This document shows, one piece after another, positions 15,000-23,376 of a stretch of 64,000 nt of DNA (its first letter is position 1; every line of letters begins with the position of its first letter). The notes under the pieces are model-generated. The model had not been told where the DNA came from. It was given only the letters and a program-made list of their open reading frames with translations, and ran no database searches. The translations under genes were made by a program, and so were the position numbers. The DNA comes from Cyclobacteriaceae bacterium (GTDB taxonomy: Bacteria > Bacteroidota > Bacteroidia > Cytophagales > Cyclobacteriaceae), in the NCBI GenBank assembly GCA_947458585.1, contig CANGYY010000001.1:61001-125000 (forward strand), given 5' to 3'.

Positions 15000-15056
15000 A
15001 CTTTGCGCAATACATACCTCAAAAGGCTTACTGGATTTCCCGGTAAGCCTTTTTTT
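14953..15056 (+). promoter_or_regulatory. trp operon attenuator (alternative RNA pairings)
   Basis: Three competing pairings are visible. Segment 1, GGCATTC (14953-14959), overlaps the third Trp codon and pairs with segment 2, GAAAGCC (14984-14990), with one mismatch. Segment 2 in the longer form CAGAAAGCC (14982-14990) pairs with segment 3, GGCTTACTG (15025-15033), with one A-A mismatch; this is the antiterminator. Segment 3 otherwise forms the terminator stem. A ribosome stalled on the Trp codons would cover segment 1, free segment 2 and so prevent termination. The hairpin CTTTCC/GGGAAAG (about 14965-14979) may act as a pause structure. Confidence 0.82.
15021..15056 (+). terminator. Intrinsic terminator of the trp attenuator
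   Basis: A 14-bp stem, AAAAGGCTTACTGG (15021-15034) with CCGGTAAGCCTTTT (15040-15053), containing one G-U pair, a five-base loop, and a T tract to 15056. It lies 22 nt before the trpE ATG, so it would stop transcription before the structural genes. Confidence 0.9.
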
Positions 15057-15077
15057 GTGCCCTTTTCCGAACCAAAA

Positions 15078-16487
15078 ATGTCCCAAACCTATTCCCTACA
15101 CACGCAGTACCGCAAGCGATTGGCCGATACCATCACGCCCGTTAGCATTTACCTGCAAGTACGCGATCGCTTTACCAATCCCATTTTACTGGAGTCCTCC
15201 GATTACCGCGGACAGGACAACAGCTACTCCTACATCTGTTTCAATCCTCTCGCTTCGTTTTCCTTCACAGCAGGTAAGGTCTTGGAAAAAATGCCTGATG
15301 GACAGGAAAATTCCTACGCCGTGAGTCCAGAACAGCCGCTGATGGATTGCTTGCGTCGCTTTGGAAATACCTTTCAATCGAGCCCGGATTCCTTCAAATT
15401 CAGTACGAATGGGCTTTTTGGTTATACCCAATACGATACGGTAGGCTGGTTTGAGGATATCCAACTCCAAAGTACTCCCTCCCAAGAAGTACCCATGATG
15501 CACTATGCGATGTACCAAAACATCATCGTGGTGGATCATTACAAAAATGAACTGCACCTTTTCGAACACCTGCCAGAGGGGGCTGAGCGAGCCTCCTACC
15601 TAGATGAAATCGAGACCTTGCTCAACAACAAGAACATTCCCGCCTACTCCTTCAAAAAGGTAGGGGAAGAGTACTCCAACTACAGCGATGCGGAATTTTT
15701 GGAACTCCTAGCCCAAGCCCAGAAGCATTGTCAGCGCGGAGATGTATTCCAACTGGTGCTCTCTCGCCGATTTACCACCGCCTTCAAAGGGGACGAGTTT
15801 AACGTGTACCGAGCCCTTCGCTCGGTCAATCCCTCTCCCTACCTCTTCTATTTTGATTACGGATCCTTCAAGGTATTTGGTAGTTCTCCGGAAGCACAAA
15901 TCGTGGTTAAAAATAGAAAAGCAACCCTCTATCCGATTGCAGGCACCTTCCGCCGCACAGGCAACGACGTGGAGGATGCAGCCCTTGCACGCAAGCTCTA
16001 CGACGATCCCAAGGAAAATGCAGAGCACGTGATGCTCGTGGATTTGGCACGAAATGACCTCTCTCGATCTTCTGATCGGGTAGAAGTGGAGGTCTTCAAA
16101 GAAGTGCAATACTACTCCCATGTGATCCATTTGGTATCCAAAGTAACCGGTCAGTTACCCGAAGGAGCAAATCCTCTACAGTTGGTGGCGGACACCTTTC
16201 CAGCAGGGACCCTCTCTGGAGCGCCAAAGTACCGAGCCATGGAATTGATTGACGAACTGGAAACAGTGCCCCGTCAATTCTATGGAGGAGCGATCGGCTA
16301 CCTCGGGTTCAATGGGGACTTCAACCATGCCATCGTCATCCGCTCCTTTGTGTCGGAAAACAACCAGCTTCGGTTTCAAGCTGGTGCCGGCGTAGTTGCC
16401 AAAAGTGACATCCACTCTGAATTGCAAGAAGTGGCCAATAAACTGGAAGCCTTGCGGGTGGCCTTGAAGACCGCCGAACAGATTTAA
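15078..16487 (+). CDS. trpE: Anthranilate synthase component I
   Basis: 469 residues from ATG 15078. The frame is open to 15003, but that includes the attenuator terminator, so the internal start is right. It converts chorismate to anthranilate with ammonia from TrpG. The tryptophan feedback motif LLES is visible (ILLESSDYRGQ, about 36-46), and the chorismate-binding core has FVSSPE-like VFGSSPEAQIV, DLARNDLSR, FPAGTLSGAPK and YGGAIGYLGF. First gene of a seven-gene trp operon; trpG starts 11 nt downstream. Regulation: promoter, attenuator and probably feedback inhibition by tryptophan. Confidence 0.95.
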   Translation: MSQTYSLHTQYRKRLADTITPVSIYLQVRDRFTNPILLESSDYRGQDNSYSYICFNPLASFSFTAGKVLEKMPDGQENSYAVSPEQPLMDCLRRFGNTFQSSPDSFKFSTNGLFGYTQYDTVGWFEDIQLQSTPSQEVPMMHYAMYQNIIVVDHYKNELHLFEHLPEGAERASYLDEIETLLNNKNIPAYSFKKVGEEYSNYSDAEFLELLAQAQKHCQRGDVFQLVLSRRFTTAFKGDEFNVYRALRSVNPSPYLFYFDYGSFKVFGSSPEAQIVVKNRKATLYPIAGTFRRTGNDVEDAALARKLYDDPKENAEHVMLVDLARNDLSRSSDRVEVEVFKEVQYYSHVIHLVSKVTGQLPEGANPLQLVADTFPAGTLSGAPKYRAMELIDELETVPRQFYGGAIGYLGFNGDFNHAIVIRSFVSENNQLRFQAGAGVVAKSDIHSELQEVANKLEALRVALKTAEQI

Positions 16488-16498
16488 GCGATTCGTCC

Positions 16499-17065
16499 AT
16501 GAAAATCTTAGTCCTAGATAATTACGATTCCTTCACCTACAACCTGGTGTACCTGATCCGTCAAATGGGTTATGGGAAGCAAATGGACATTCGTCGAAAT
16601 GATGCCTTTGCGCTGGAAGAGGTGGAGCAATTCGAAAAAATTCTCCTTTCTCCAGGACCTGGAATTCCAGAGGAAGCAGGGCTGATGCCCGCCCTATTGC
16701 AACGCTACGGGACCTCCAAGTCCATCCTTGGGATTTGCTTGGGCCATCAGGCCATTGCCGAGGCCTTGGGTGGAAAATTATATAACCTGGCAGAAGTGCA
16801 GCATGGGGTGGCAGCCACCCTCACCGTAGTTCCCGATCGGCTATTTGCTGGACTACCCAGGCAGTTTGCCGTAGGGCGCTACCATTCTTGGGTAGTGGAT
16901 GAAGCACATCTCCCCGCTGACTTGGAGGTGATCGGCCGTACCCCTGACCAACAGATTATGGCGATTCGCCACAAGCAGTATGACCTGCGTGGGCTTCAAT
17001 TTCACCCAGAAAGTATCCTCACCGAACACGGATCCCAGTTGATCCAAAATTGGCTCCAATCCTAA
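16499..17065 (+). CDS. trpG: Anthranilate synthase component II (glutamine amidotransferase)
   Basis: 188 residues, a class I glutamine amidotransferase that feeds ammonia to TrpE. Conserved blocks: DNYDSFTYNLVYL at the N-terminus, SPGPGIPEEAG (about 51-61), the nucleophile elbow GICLGHQAIAEALGG with Cys near 81, and the His/Glu pair in LQFHPESILTEHG (about 168-180). It sits 11 nt after trpE and 17 nt before trpD. The sequence shows no separate folate role; context favours tryptophan biosynthesis. Confidence 0.94.
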   Translation: MKILVLDNYDSFTYNLVYLIRQMGYGKQMDIRRNDAFALEEVEQFEKILLSPGPGIPEEAGLMPALLQRYGTSKSILGICLGHQAIAEALGGKLYNLAEVQHGVAATLTVVPDRLFAGLPRQFAVGRYHSWVVDEAHLPADLEVIGRTPDQQIMAIRHKQYDLRGLQFHPESILTEHGSQLIQNWLQS

Positions 17066-17082
17066 ATGACCTCAATCCACCG

Positions 17083-18093
17083 ATGAAAGACATATTAAAT
17101 CACCTCATTGCACACAAGACGCTCTCTCAGCAGCAGGCGAAAGAGGTATTGAAAAACCTGGCTACAGGATCGTATCCTAGCAGTCAAGTGGCTGCCTTTA
17201 TGACCGTATTCCTGATGCGTAGCATTACGGTGGAGGAGCTACGTGGGTTCCGGGAAGCCATGCTCGAACTCTGTGTGCCCATCGACCTTTCGGAATACGA
17301 TGCCATGGACCTCTGCGGTACGGGTGGAGATGGCAAAGACACCTTCAATATCTCTACGCTTTCCTCCTTTATCGTAGCCGGTGCTGGTCAGGCAGTGGCC
17401 AAGCACGGCAATACGGGCGTTTCCTCCATTTGTGGTTCTTCCAACTTGCTGGCCCATTTTGGCTACGAGTTTAGCGCGGATCCGGACCAGCTTCGACGCA
17501 GTTTGGATCAGGTAGGTCTTTGCTTCCTGCATGCGCCGCTTTTCCACCCTGCCATGAAAAGTGTGGCGCCCATCCGAAAGGAACTCGGAGTAAAGACCTT
17601 CTTCAACATGCTTGGACCCATGGTCAACCCAAGTTTTCCTCGCAAGCAACTGGTGGGCGTGTTTAGCTTGGAACTGGCTCGATTGTATGGCTACCTCTAC
17701 CAAGAGACGGAGGGACGATTTGCGATCTTACATGCCCTAGATGGCTATGATGAAATATCGCTCACCGGACCTTTCAAAATGATCACCAACACAGGTGAGA
17801 AACTCTACCATCCTCAAGTATTGGGTTTGGAGCAACTTTCTCCAGATAGCATTTTGGGAGGAACCTCCATTGCCGAATCTGCCCAAATCTTTGAAGAAGT
17901 GCTTCGAGGCAAAGGTACCTCTGCTCAAAACCAAGTAGTGATTGCCAATGCCGCTGCTGCATTGGTAACGGCTCGTGAAGGGCTTGGCTTTGCAGAAGCG
18001 ATCGACCTAGCCAAAGAAACCCTACTGACTGGCAAAGCTCTCCGGGTCTTTACAGGATTGATCCAACCCCAAACCTCAGTATCCTTTAACTAA
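17083..18093 (+). CDS. trpD: Anthranilate phosphoribosyltransferase
   Basis: 336 residues from ATG 17083; the frame opens at a TTG at 17050 but that would overlap trpG. The enzyme transfers phosphoribose from PRPP to anthranilate. Seen: the PRPP-binding loop LCGTGGDGKDTFNIST (about 79-94), KHGNTGVSSICGSSN (about 108-122) and FHPAMKSVAPIRKELG (about 156-171). Length fits the family. trpC starts 9 nt downstream. Confidence 0.95.
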   Translation: MKDILNHLIAHKTLSQQQAKEVLKNLATGSYPSSQVAAFMTVFLMRSITVEELRGFREAMLELCVPIDLSEYDAMDLCGTGGDGKDTFNISTLSSFIVAGAGQAVAKHGNTGVSSICGSSNLLAHFGYEFSADPDQLRRSLDQVGLCFLHAPLFHPAMKSVAPIRKELGVKTFFNMLGPMVNPSFPRKQLVGVFSLELARLYGYLYQETEGRFAILHALDGYDEISLTGPFKMITNTGEKLYHPQVLGLEQLSPDSILGGTSIAESAQIFEEVLRGKGTSAQNQVVIANAAAALVTAREGLGFAEAIDLAKETLLTGKALRVFTGLIQPQTSVSFN

Positions 18094-18102
18094 GTTGCTC
18101 CG

Positions 18103-18915
18103 ATGAATACGCTAGAAAAAATTATTACCGATAAGTACCTGGAAGTGGAAGCACGAAAGCGGCAGCGTCCTGTAGCAGTCTTAGAAAATAGTAGCGCATT
18201 TTCAAGAACTCCACTTTCCTTAAAGTCCTTTCTATTCGATCCCACCAAGTCTGGGATTATCACTGAGTTTAAGCGAAAGTCTCCCTCCAAGGGACTGATC
18301 AATGGTACTTCCTCGGTGGAGGTGGTGACGAAGGGATACGAGCAGGCCGGTGCTTCCGCGCTATCGGTGCTAACAGACCAAGACCACTTCGGAGGTTGCA
18401 CCGAAGACTTAGAATTAGCGAGAAAGCAAGTGACTATCCCGATCTTGAGAAAAGACTTTGTGGTGGATGAGTACCAAATCTTGGAAGCCAAAGCCATGGG
18501 GGCCGACTGTATATTATTGATTGCCGCTGCTTTGTCCCCAGAAAAGGTTAAGTCTTTGGCCACCTTTGCCCAGAGTTTGGGTCTTGAGGTGCTGATGGAA
18601 GTACACAATCTGGAGGAGTTGGAACAGTCGTTTTGTGAGCCTTTGGATGTGGTTGGTGTCAACAATCGAAACCTGAAAACTTTCGAGGTGTCTTTGGATA
18701 CTTCCCTGGAGCTAGTGGATCGTATTCCAAACCGGGTAGTCAAAATTTCAGAAAGTGGAATTTCGGATCCAGGTACGCTGGTGGCCTTCCGAAAGGCAGG
18801 ATTCGATGGCTTCCTGATCGGGGAAAACTTTATGAAAACCTCCAGTCCAGAGCAGGCAGCAATGGAATTCATTCAAGAGTTTAGACGTTTGATGGGGAAT
18901 CAAATCATTGGATAA
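18103..18915 (+). CDS. trpC: Indole-3-glycerol-phosphate synthase
   Basis: 270 residues, a TIM barrel catalysing ring closure of CdRP to indole-3-glycerol phosphate. Family motifs: IITEFKRKSPSKGLING (about 49-65), ASALSVLTDQDHFGG (about 84-98), LRKDFVVDEYQI (about 115-126), VNNRNLKTFEVSLD (about 186-199), and the phosphate loop FLIGENFM near the end. Here the enzyme is a separate gene and not fused to TrpF. trpF begins 7 nt after its stop. Confidence 0.95.
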   Translation: MNTLEKIITDKYLEVEARKRQRPVAVLENSSAFSRTPLSLKSFLFDPTKSGIITEFKRKSPSKGLINGTSSVEVVTKGYEQAGASALSVLTDQDHFGGCTEDLELARKQVTIPILRKDFVVDEYQILEAKAMGADCILLIAAALSPEKVKSLATFAQSLGLEVLMEVHNLEELEQSFCEPLDVVGVNNRNLKTFEVSLDTSLELVDRIPNRVVKISESGISDPGTLVAFRKAGFDGFLIGENFMKTSSPEQAAMEFIQEFRRLMGNQIIG

Positions 18916-18922
18916 GCAGCGT

Positions 18923-19549
18923 ATGGAAATTAAAGTTTGCGGCATTCGAGATCGGGTCAATTGTCAACAATTGGCTACCACAGTAGTTCCAGATTGGATG
19001 GGATTGATTTTCTATCCCAAGTCGCCCCGTTTTGTCCAGGAAGAGGAATCCGATTGGATCAAATCTCTTCCCCTCAAGAAAGTGGGGGTAGTGGTGGATG
19101 AGCAGCCTGCCGTGATGCTACAAAAGATTTCCACCTTCGGTCTTTCTGCCTTGCAGTTGCATGGAGGAGAATCCATGGAGCTGGTCCAAGAACTGAAAGC
19201 TGCCACTGAAGTGGAGATTTGGAAAGTCATTTCCGTAGGGGAGAGCATCGCTTGGAAAGCCATGGAAGCCTTTGTTCCCCACGTAGACCGCTTCCTATTT
19301 GATACCGCTTCGGCGAGTAAGGGAGGATCAGGAAAGCAATTCGATTGGGGGCTCTTGGAGGACTATCCCTTTGAAAAGGGATTTATGCTCAGTGGAGGCT
19401 TGACTGCTGCCCATGCAGCTGCCATCCGAGACTTGGCTGAGCGTACCCCGCAGTTGCTGGGAGTGGATGTCAACTCGGGCTTTGAATTGGCTCCTGGACT
19501 AAAAGACATGGCTGCCTTGCAGGCATTTAAACAAGAATTAACGAAGTAA
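18923..19549 (+). CDS. trpF: Phosphoribosylanthranilate isomerase
   Basis: 208 residues from ATG 18923. A TTG at 18908 would give five extra residues overlapping trpC; the ATG places the conserved IKVCGIRD strand at residues 3-10, as usual. It isomerises N-(5'-phosphoribosyl)anthranilate to CdRP. The catalytic Cys7 and the Asp of the RFLFDTASASKGGSGKQFDW segment are present, as are LSGGL and VDVNSGFE near the C-terminus. trpB starts 29 nt downstream. Confidence 0.93.
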   Translation: MEIKVCGIRDRVNCQQLATTVVPDWMGLIFYPKSPRFVQEEESDWIKSLPLKKVGVVVDEQPAVMLQKISTFGLSALQLHGGESMELVQELKAATEVEIWKVISVGESIAWKAMEAFVPHVDRFLFDTASASKGGSGKQFDWGLLEDYPFEKGFMLSGGLTAAHAAAIRDLAERTPQLLGVDVNSGFELAPGLKDMAALQAFKQELTK

Positions 19550-19578
19550 ATCAGTGAGAGACGATAACTAGCGAGAAG

Positions 19579-20757
19579 ATGATACAAGTTGACGAAAAAG
19601 GCTTTTATGGAAAATTTGGGGGTGCTTACATCCCCGAGATGTTGTATCCCAATGTGGAGGAACTTCGCGAGAACTGGGAGGCCATTGTCGCCAGTCCAAG
19701 TTACCAAGAGGAATTTCAACAACTCCTCAGGGACTTTGTGGGTCGTCCCACACCCCTGTACTTTGCAGCTCGACTTTCCGAAACGTTTGGAGCCAAGATA
19801 TACCTCAAGCGGGAAGACCTCTGTCATACGGGTGCCCACAAGGTCAACAATACCGTCGGGCAGATCATTTTGGCAAAGAAACTAGGCAAAAAGCGCATCA
19901 TTGCAGAGACCGGAGCAGGGCAGCATGGAGTGGCGACAGCTACCGTATGTGCGTTGATGGGAATGGATTGCACCATCTACATGGGCGAACTAGATATCAA
20001 GCGTCAGCGTCCCAATGTGGAGCGCATGCGCATCCTTGGAGCCAAGGTAGTTCCTGCTGTGTCGGGTTCAAAAACCCTAAAAGATGCCACCAACGAGGCC
20101 ATGCGTGCCTGGATCGCGGATCCCGTGGGTACGCATTACATCATCGGTTCGGTGGTGGGCCCGCATCCCTATCCTGAAATGGTCGCTCGTTTTCAATCTG
20201 TCATCTCTGAAGAGATCAAATGGCAGTTGCTTGCCAAGGAGGGTAGAGAAAATCCAGACTTGGTAATTGCATGTGTAGGTGGAGGATCCAATGCCGCGGG
20301 AGCATTTTACCATTACTACAACGAGCCGGCAGTGAGACTAATCGCAGCGGAGGCAGCAGGTCTGGGAATTCATTCCGGGAAGTCTGCCGCCACCTCGGTA
20401 CTAGGTACGCCTGGGATTTTGCATGGTTCCAAGACCTTGGTGATGCAAACAGAAGACGGGCAGGTGATTGAGCCACATTCCATCTCGGCAGGCTTGGACT
20501 ATCCTGGGATAGGCCCAGTGCATGCACACCTGCATGCAGTGGGAAGGGCGGAGTTTGTGGGTGTAGAAGATGAGGATGCGATGAAGGCAGGAATCCTGCT
20601 GAGCCGTACAGAGGGAATCATTCCCGCCATCGAAACGGCCCATGCCATCCATGCCCTGAACCAAATCTCCTTCAATCCAAACGACCTCATCGTCATCAAC
20701 CTTTCCGGAAGGGGCGATAAGGATTTGGAAACCTACATCCAATGGGGAAATTATTAA
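19579..20757 (+). CDS. trpB: Tryptophan synthase beta chain
   Basis: 392 residues. Catalyses the PLP-dependent condensation of indole with serine. The PLP lysine is in [17 protein letters not shown] (Lys near 87), with [13 protein letters not shown] (about 109-121), the phosphate-binding [13 protein letters not shown] (about 230-242), and [11 protein letters not shown]. It is the common TrpB1 type, which works as an alpha2-beta2 complex with TrpA, encoded 55 nt downstream. The 55-nt gap is the largest inside the operon. Confidence 0.96.
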   Translation: MIQVDEKGFYGKFGGAYIPEMLYPNVEELRENWEAIVASPSYQEEFQQLLRDFVGRPTPLYFAARLSETFGAKIYLKREDLCHTGAHKVNNTVGQIILAKKLGKKRIIAETGAGQHGVATATVCALMGMDCTIYMGELDIKRQRPNVERMRILGAKVVPAVSGSKTLKDATNEAMRAWIADPVGTHYIIGSVVGPHPYPEMVARFQSVISEEIKWQLLAKEGRENPDLVIACVGGGSNAAGAFYHYYNEPAVRLIAAEAAGLGIHSGKSAATSVLGTPGILHGSKTLVMQTEDGQVIEPHSISAGLDYPGIGPVHAHLHAVGRAEFVGVEDEDAMKAGILLSRTEGIIPAIETAHAIHALNQISFNPNDLIVINLSGRGDKDLETYIQWGNY

Positions 20758-20812
20758 ATGGTAGCGCTCGAAAGAATTGCTACACATCCCTTTTCACAGA
20801 AGCATTGAACTT

Positions 20813-21592
20813 ATGAATCGAATAGATTATTTATTTCAAACCAAAAAAGAGCGCGTGCTTTCCATCTACGTGACGGCAGGCTTCCCGAACTTGGAGGATA
20901 CGCTACCTGTGATGGAAGCTATCCAAGCGGCTGGCGCAGACATCATTGAACTCGGAATACCCTACTCTGATCCGATTGCAGACGGGCCGACGATCCAAGA
21001 AAGCAATACCAGAGCCTTGGAAAACGGGATGAGTATCAAAACCCTTTTCAGCCAATTGCTGGGTTTTCGTGCCAAAATCCATGTTCCCGTAATCCTTATG
21101 GGTTACCTCAATCCAATCATCCAGTTTGGGGTGGAGGAGTTTTGTAAAAAATGCAAGGAGGTAGGTGTTGATGGACTGATTCTACCGGACCTACCCATGA
21201 GCCAGTATCTGGAGGAGTACAAGGCCCTTTTTGAAGAGTATGGCTTGTTTATCAGTTTTCTTATTTCTCCTCAAACCTCCGAAAAGCGAATTCGAGAAGT
21301 GGATGAAAACTCCAGCGGTTTTATCTACATGGTGTCTTCCCATGCGATTACGGGCGCCAAGGCAGCGATTTCCAAGGAGCAGGAGGAGTACTTTGAGCGG
21401 GTAGCGAATATGAGGCTAACCCATCCTCGGTTGATTGGATTTGGGATTTCGGATGCTACCACCTTCCAACTCGCCTCGCGATACAGCCAAGGAGCGATTA
21501 TCGGGTCGGCCTTTATCAAGCACATTTCCAACTCGACCGCTTTAAAGCAGGACATCCAAACCTTTATCCAAGGAGTCTTAGCACAGGAATAG
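20813..21592 (+). CDS. trpA: Tryptophan synthase alpha chain
   Basis: 259 residues from ATG 20813; the frame extends to a TTG at 20777 but the N-terminus MNRIDYLFQTKKERVLSIYV is typical of TrpA. It splits indole-3-glycerol phosphate to indole. Catalytic Glu is in DIIELGIPYSDPIADGPTIQ (about 43-62), the second acid in GVDGLILPDLPM (about 118-129), and the phosphate loop is GFGISDATTFQLA and GAIIGSAFI. Last gene of the trp operon; I see no strong terminator after it. Confidence 0.95.
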   Translation: MNRIDYLFQTKKERVLSIYVTAGFPNLEDTLPVMEAIQAAGADIIELGIPYSDPIADGPTIQESNTRALENGMSIKTLFSQLLGFRAKIHVPVILMGYLNPIIQFGVEEFCKKCKEVGVDGLILPDLPMSQYLEEYKALFEEYGLFISFLISPQTSEKRIREVDENSSGFIYMVSSHAITGAKAAISKEQEEYFERVANMRLTHPRLIGFGISDATTFQLASRYSQGAIIGSAFIKHISNSTALKQDIQTFIQGVLAQE

Positions 21593-21875
21593 GCGAAGGA
21601 AGGCAGTAATCAAATCAAGAAGGGCTTGTTGCTGCTCCTAAAATTCGTGCGTAACTTGGATTCCGAGAGTTGAAAATTTCAAGTGCTTTGCTTTCTCCTT
21701 TCTGTTTTTAAAGAGGCCAAAATGAAGTAGTAAAAATAAGTTTTGAATTGGTGCAACAGACAGGCTGTTTTCTGAGTTCAAACCAATGAGTCTGTAAAGC
21801 AATCGACCTTTTGCTTGCAGTTTACAAGTTTAGTAGCGTACCCCTAGATTACCCAGAGAATTAAACCCAAAAAAA
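21593..21875. other. Gap between trp operon and aromatic amino acid hydroxylase gene
   Basis: 283 bp without a credible gene. It has no clean terminator for trpA and no exact TAnnTTTG element. The 25 nt before the next ATG contain GAATTAAACCC, which is also found just before the icd start (1297-1307); this may be only an A-rich translation-initiation context. Confidence 0.5.
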
Positions 21876-22658
21876 ATGATTGAAAAACCCAAAGCATGGG
21901 TCTTTTCGGACCCGAGATTAAAAGACATGCGTCAGGATTATGCCGCTTACAGCGAAGAGGATTTCCAGGTATGGAAAATTCTTTTTGAGCGTCAGGTGCC
22001 ACAACTTCCCAAAGCGGCTTCTAAGGCCTATTTGGAAGGTATGAAAACGGTAAAATTTACCGCAGATCGCATTGCTAATTTTGAGGAACTAAACGAGATC
22101 CTCCGCCAGACCACAGGATGGCAAGTAGAGGTAGTACCGGGATTGATTGACGATGACTTGTTTTTTGGCTTGCTGAGCAACAAGCGTTTCCCTTCCTCTA
22201 CCTGGCTTCGAAAAATGGAGCAGATTGATTACTTAGAGGAGCCCGACATGTTTCACGATGCCTTTGCTCACATGCCTTTACTGACCAATCAGCCCTATGT
22301 GGACTTTTTGGAAAAGTTAAGTGCACTGGCTTTAAAGCACATTCAGAATCCCTGGGCGATCCAATTGCTCAGCCGAATTTACTGGTTCACCATTGAATTT
22401 GGATTGATTCGAGAAGATGGCGAGCTCCGCGTGTTTGGAGCTGGAATATTGAGTTCAGCAGGAGAGACCACTTATGCACTATCTGATGAACCAAGTCACT
22501 TTGCTTACGATGTCCGACAGATCATGTCGACCACCTATTGGAAAGACCGCTTTCAGGATAAGTATTGGGTCATTGAAAATTACGAGCAGTTGTTTGCCTC
22601 TCTTCCAGAAATAGAAATCGTTCTGGAGGAACTGATGCAGATAGAAAATAAAAATTAA
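21876..22658 (+). CDS. Aromatic amino acid hydroxylase (phenylalanine 4-monooxygenase family)
   Basis: 260 residues, the size of bacterial monofunctional hydroxylases with only the catalytic domain. The iron ligands are present: His127 and His132 in EEPDMFHDAFAHMPLL and Glu174 in YWFTIEFGL, as in human PAH. FSSTW-like FPSSTWLRK (about 105-113) and SSAGETTYALSD (about 190-201) also match. The expected reaction is phenylalanine to tyrosine with O2 and a reduced pterin. Specificity for Phe or Trp cannot be settled by eye. It lies between the trp and his genes; a biopterin-type synthase occurs at 52215. Confidence 0.9.
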   Translation: MIEKPKAWVFSDPRLKDMRQDYAAYSEEDFQVWKILFERQVPQLPKAASKAYLEGMKTVKFTADRIANFEELNEILRQTTGWQVEVVPGLIDDDLFFGLLSNKRFPSSTWLRKMEQIDYLEEPDMFHDAFAHMPLLTNQPYVDFLEKLSALALKHIQNPWAIQLLSRIYWFTIEFGLIREDGELRVFGAGILSSAGETTYALSDEPSHFAYDVRQIMSTTYWKDRFQDKYWVIENYEQLFASLPEIEIVLEELMQIENKN

Positions 22659-22670
22659 ACGAGTTGAAAG

Positions 22671-22699
22671 GGGCCCATCTTGAAAGAGATGGGTTCTTC
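22671..22699 (+). terminator. Possible weak hairpin between hydroxylase and hisH
   Basis: GGGCCCATCT (22671-22680) can pair with AGATGGGTTC (22687-22696), with two G-U pairs, but only a short, mixed pyrimidine tail follows. It may terminate weakly or only separate the two genes, which are 54 nt apart. Confidence 0.35.
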
Positions 22700-22712
22700 C
22701 TTGAAATAGTCC

Positions 22713-23318
22713 ATGAAAGTAGTTTTAATCAAGTACAATGCCGGTAATGTCCAATCCGTCCTATATGCCTTGGAGCGTCTTGGGGTGGAGGCAGAGCTCA
22801 CGGATGAGGTAGAAAAAATTCGTGCCGCTGATCGGGTAATTTTCCCCGGTCAGGGAGAGGCGAGTTCAGCCATGGCCTACTTGAAAGAACGGAAATTGGA
22901 CCAGGTGATTCGAGAGATCAAGCAACCCTTTCTGGGGGTTTGTTTGGGTTTGCAGCTGCTTTGTACCCATTCTGAGGAGAATGATACGGACTGCTTGGGA
23001 ATTTTTCCCGTCAAGGTCAAACGTTTCATCCCAAGTGCCGGTGGTCAAGAAAAGGTGCCGCATGTAGGCTGGAATTCCTTGGAAAACCTGGTGAAGAATC
23101 CCTTGCTAAAGGATCTTCCTGATTCTAAATTCATGTATTATGTGCATAGCTACTATGCCGAACTGGGCGAGCATACCCTTGCGACCACTACCTACATTCA
23201 TGACTTTACGGCCATGTTGCACCGGGACAATTACTGGGCTATTCAAGCCCATCCCGAAAAAAGCAGTAACCTGGGGGAAAAGTTGTTGGAAAATTTTCTA
23301 GCCTTACCTTCTACCTAA
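22713..23318 (+). CDS. hisH: Imidazole glycerol phosphate synthase, glutaminase subunit
   Basis: 201 residues. Supplies ammonia from glutamine to HisF for IGP and AICAR formation in histidine synthesis. The triad is visible: Cys in FLGVCLGLQLLC (about 70-81), and His/Glu in IQAHPEKSS (about 177-185). The oxyanion region FPGQGEASSAM (about 49-59) is also present. First of four his genes in the order hisH-A-F-IE; spacing to hisA is 58 nt. Confidence 0.95.
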   Translation: MKVVLIKYNAGNVQSVLYALERLGVEAELTDEVEKIRAADRVIFPGQGEASSAMAYLKERKLDQVIREIKQPFLGVCLGLQLLCTHSEENDTDCLGIFPVKVKRFIPSAGGQEKVPHVGWNSLENLVKNPLLKDLPDSKFMYYVHSYYAELGEHTLATTTYIHDFTAMLHRDNYWAIQAHPEKSSNLGEKLLENFLALPST

Positions 23319-23376
23319 ATCCATTTAAACGAGGAGATCCAGGTGGTTTATTCTACCGTTTCCAAGCACCAAAACC

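Noticed and set aside
15003..15077. 25-codon N-terminal extension of TrpE
   Set aside because: It crosses the attenuator terminator and starts at a non-ATG codon; ATG 15078 gives the usual N-terminus.
21600..21700. Terminator after trpA
   Set aside because: No stem of sufficient length followed by a T run could be found.
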